Below are positions 61,456-64,000 of a DNA stretch of 64,000 bases, piece after piece. Numbering within the stretch: position 1 is the stretch's first letter; the number at the start of each line of letters is the position of its first letter. The DNA lies in NCBI GenBank assembly GCA_947631155.1, contig CANRKG010000001.1, positions 1 through 64,000 of the forward strand, given 5' to 3'. The DNA is from an uncultured Bacilli bacterium. GTDB lineage: Bacteria > Bacillota_I > Bacilli_A > RF39 > UBA660. The notes beneath the pieces are model-generated. The model did no database searches, had not been told where the DNA came from, and saw only the letters and a list, made by a program, of their open reading frames with translations. The translations under genes and the position numbers were made by a program.

Positions 61456-63189
61456 ATGAGTATTATAAAGGATATAGAAACAGATATAAAAAATGTAATT
61501 GAAAAACTAGGTTATCAAGTAGAGACCTTTACTTTAAAGATTTCCGATAGACCAGATTTAGGTGATTATCAAATTAATGATTGTATGACATTAGCTAAAA
61601 TTTATCATAAAAATCCTAGAGAAATTGCCGATACAATAAAAAAAGAATTAGATAAAGATACAAGATTAACCAATATTAATATAGCAGGTCCAGGTTTTAT
61701 CAATATTACTTTGTCTGATGAATTTTTAATTGATTCGATGAATAAAATTTTTGATAATATTGATAATAATATTGATAAAGTAGAATCAAAAAAGATAATT
61801 TTAGATTATGGGGGAGCAAATGCTGCGAAAGCTTTACATGTTGGGCATATGCGAAGTGCCAATATTGGAGAGGCTATAAAAAGATTAGCTAGTCTATTAG
61901 GAAATGATGTACTGGGAGATGTACATTTAGGAGATTTAGGACGTCAAGCAGGCATGGTTATTTCGGAATTGAAAAGAGAACAACCGCAATTATCATGGTT
62001 TGATTCAAATTATCAAGGTGAATATCCTTCATTAAACATAACTAACGAAGATTTAGGTCGATTATATCCTAAAGCATCTCTTGCCGCTAAAGATGATGAA
62101 AAAAGAATGGAAGAGGTGCGTCAAATTACCGCAGCAATTGATAAGGGAGATAAAGCCCTAACTGATTTATGGACAAAAATAGTTAATATTTCTAGTCAAG
62201 GTATTAAAAAGACCTATAATAGACTTAATTGTAGTTTTGAATTATGGGAAGGAGAAATGGATGCTTGTAAATATAAAGATAACGTATTAGATATTTTTAA
62301 AGATTACCTTTATGAATCACAAGGAGCCTTAGTAATAGATGTTCAAGAAGAAACAGATAAGAAGGAAATGTCACCTTTAATTGTTATAAAAAGTGATGGA
62401 GCTACAATTTACGCTACTAGGGATTTAGGCACAATCTATTCAAGAATGGAACGTTTTTCGCCAGATGAAATATGGTATTTTACTGATGAACGTCAATCTC
62501 TATATTTTGAACAAATATTTAGAGCGTCATATAAAACAGGATTAGTTCCTAAAGAAACAATATTAGGTCATTATAGTTTTGGTACCATGAATGGTCCAGA
62601 TGGTAAACCATTTAAAACCAGAGATGGTGGCGTTATGGAACTAGAAAAACTTATCGAGTTAGTTAAAAAAGAAGTTATAAAAAGAATAAGAGAAGATATA
62701 GTCGGAGATGAAAGAGAAAAAATCGCTGAAGATTTAACTATAGCAACTTTGAAATATGCTGATTTATTACCATTTAGAGGTACTGATTATATCTTTGATA
62801 TTCAAAAATTTTCAGAATTAGAAGGAAAGACAGGTCCATATTTATTATATTCGACAATTAGAATGAAATCTTTACTAGCAAAAGCCAAAGACCTAAATCA
62901 AGAACACTTTACAATTGTTTCTGATTCTGTTACTAGAGATGTTATTTTAACAATTTTAAAATTACCTGTAATTTTAACAAAATCATATGAAATTAAATCC
63001 CTTAATGAAATTGCTGAATATTTATATACTCTTACTAATAAATATAATAAATTTTATTCAGAAAATAAAATTTTAATTGAAAAAGATTCTACTATTCGCG
63101 AATCTTGGTTAGTCTTAACTAATATAGTATATAGAACTAATTTATTATTATTAGACACTTTAGGTATAAAAGTACCAGAAAAAATGTAA
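61456..63189 (+). CDS. argS: Arginyl-tRNA synthetase
   Basis: DYGGANAAKALHVGHMRSANIGEA, FSELEGKTGPYLLYS. Confidence 0.95.
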   Translation: MSIIKDIETDIKNVIEKLGYQVETFTLKISDRPDLGDYQINDCMTLAKIYHKNPREIADTIKKELDKDTRLTNINIAGPGFINITLSDEFLIDSMNKIFDNIDNNIDKVESKKIILDYGGANAAKALHVGHMRSANIGEAIKRLASLLGNDVLGDVHLGDLGRQAGMVISELKREQPQLSWFDSNYQGEYPSLNITNEDLGRLYPKASLAAKDDEKRMEEVRQITAAIDKGDKALTDLWTKIVNISSQGIKKTYNRLNCSFELWEGEMDACKYKDNVLDIFKDYLYESQGALVIDVQEETDKKEMSPLIVIKSDGATIYATRDLGTIYSRMERFSPDEIWYFTDERQSLYFEQIFRASYKTGLVPKETILGHYSFGTMNGPDGKPFKTRDGGVMELEKLIELVKKEVIKRIREDIVGDEREKIAEDLTIATLKYADLLPFRGTDYIFDIQKFSELEGKTGPYLLYSTIRMKSLLAKAKDLNQEHFTIVSDSVTRDVILTILKLPVILTKSYEIKSLNEIAEYLYTLTNKYNKFYSENKILIEKDSTIRESWLVLTNIVYRTNLLLLDTLGIKVPEKM

Positions 63190-63297
63190 AAGGTATTGTA
63201 ATTAGTAAAAATATATGTTATAAGTTTATTTGTATTTGGAATTGATTATCCAAAATATATATTTATGCATATAATGCTTTTATCAAGGAGGATTATC

Positions 63298-63735
63298 ATG
63301 GATATTAAAAAAATGCCAAAAGAAGAGCTTGAATTACTATCTAATAAAGATATAACATATCATTTGTTAAAAAATAGTAAAAAATCAATAAATACAGGGG
63401 ATTTATTTAAAGAAATCATTAAATTGTTAGAGTTACCACAGTCATCATTTGAATCTAAGATTGGTGATTATTATACTTCTTTAGCTACTGATAAAAGATT
63501 TATTTTATTAGATGATGGTACTTGGGATTTAAGAAGTAGACATACTTCTGACAAAGTCGCTAAAATCATTGAAAATGATGAAGAAGATGAAGAAGAATTA
63601 CCAAAAGAAGAAATAACAGAAGAAATAGAAGAAGATAGTTATGATGATACAGATGATGACATATATGATGATAAAGAAGAAGATTTAAAAGATTTAATAG
63701 TAATAGATGAAGACGAACTAGAACTAGAAGAATAA
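63298..63735 (+). CDS. rpoE: RNA polymerase delta subunit
   Basis: HARE-HTH-like N-domain, DGTWDLRSRHTSDKV, highly acidic C-terminus; start reassigned to MDIKKMPKEE. Confidence 0.88.
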   Translation: MDIKKMPKEELELLSNKDITYHLLKNSKKSINTGDLFKEIIKLLELPQSSFESKIGDYYTSLATDKRFILLDDGTWDLRSRHTSDKVAKIIENDEEDEEELPKEEITEEIEEDSYDDTDDDIYDDKEEDLKDLIVIDEDELELEE

Positions 63736-63747
63736 TTCTAGTTTTTA
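63722..63747 (+). terminator. Rho-independent terminator after rpoE
   Basis: AACTAGAA-GAATAA-TTCTAGTT-TTTA. Confidence 0.75.
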
Positions 63748-63795
63748 TATTATAAATATGTTATACTATCAATGATTATGGGAAAGGAAGATTAG

Positions 63796-64000
63796 ATGAT
63801 TGAACGTTTAGAAACAACCTTACAAAGATATCAGGAAATTGAACAGGCTTTAACAACTCCAGAAGTTTTAAGTGATCTTAATAAAACTAAAGAATTATCA
63901 AAAGAAATGGCTAATCTGGAAGAATTAGTAACATGTTACAAAAAGTATAAGAAAGTTCTTGAAGACATAAAAGATGTTACAGAAATGCTTAAGGATCCAG
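63796..64000 (+). CDS. prfA: Peptide chain release factor 1 (partial, runs off window)
   Basis: MIERLETTLQRYQEIEQALTTPEVLSDLNKTKELSKEMANLEELV; open at window edge. Confidence 0.85.
   Translation, partial: MIERLETTLQRYQEIEQALTTPEVLSDLNKTKELSKEMANLEELVTCYKKYKKVLEDIKDVTEMLKDP

Overview
This is a very AT-rich chromosomal window centred on a Bacilli-type replication origin (oriC about 35.1-35.4 kb). It appears to come from a small-genome, Mollicutes-related or uncultured gut-type Bacilli; the taxonomy is inferred. Genes left of oriC run mostly on the minus strand (dnaA, dnaN, comK-like, recF, gyrB, gyrA, parS cluster, SRP RNA, tadA, dnaX, ybaB, recR, bofA-like, holB, ricT, trmN6, rsmI, pth, mfd, spoVT, T-box-metG, tatD, a SipW/TasA-like surface-fibre locus, rsmA, and a UbiA/HAD/acyltransferase/GT-C-like operon). 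Genes right of oriC run mostly on the plus strand (rpmH, rnpA, yidC, jag, mnmE, mnmG, rsmG, noc-like, parA, parB, mscS, DUF951, AbgT transporter, a 42-aa-repeat protein, ychF, rpsF-ssb-rpsR, a stand-alone GdpP-type DHH protein, rplI, dnaB, M23 peptidase, walJ, rlmH, ung, pduL, pbp1A, argS, rpoE, prfA). The most interesting points are: (1) an inserted locus of three SipW-type-signal fibre/pilin-like paralogs, an ER-type signal peptidase and two unknown membrane proteins; (2) a ComK homolog between recF and dnaN with a strong hairpin touching its ribosome-binding site; (3) two Noc-binding-like palindromes inside the dnaX linker, matched by a Noc-like ParB carrying Noc-type specificity residues and a long acidic insertion; (4) sporulation relics (a yabG-like micro-ORF, bofA, spoVT); (5) a candidate polyprenyl-phosphoryl-pentose glycosylation operon; (6) a 40-aa L34 lacking a conserved segment; (7) a stripped-down GdpP with an altered DHHA1 motif. 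All family names come from motif recognition and synteny; no database search was run.
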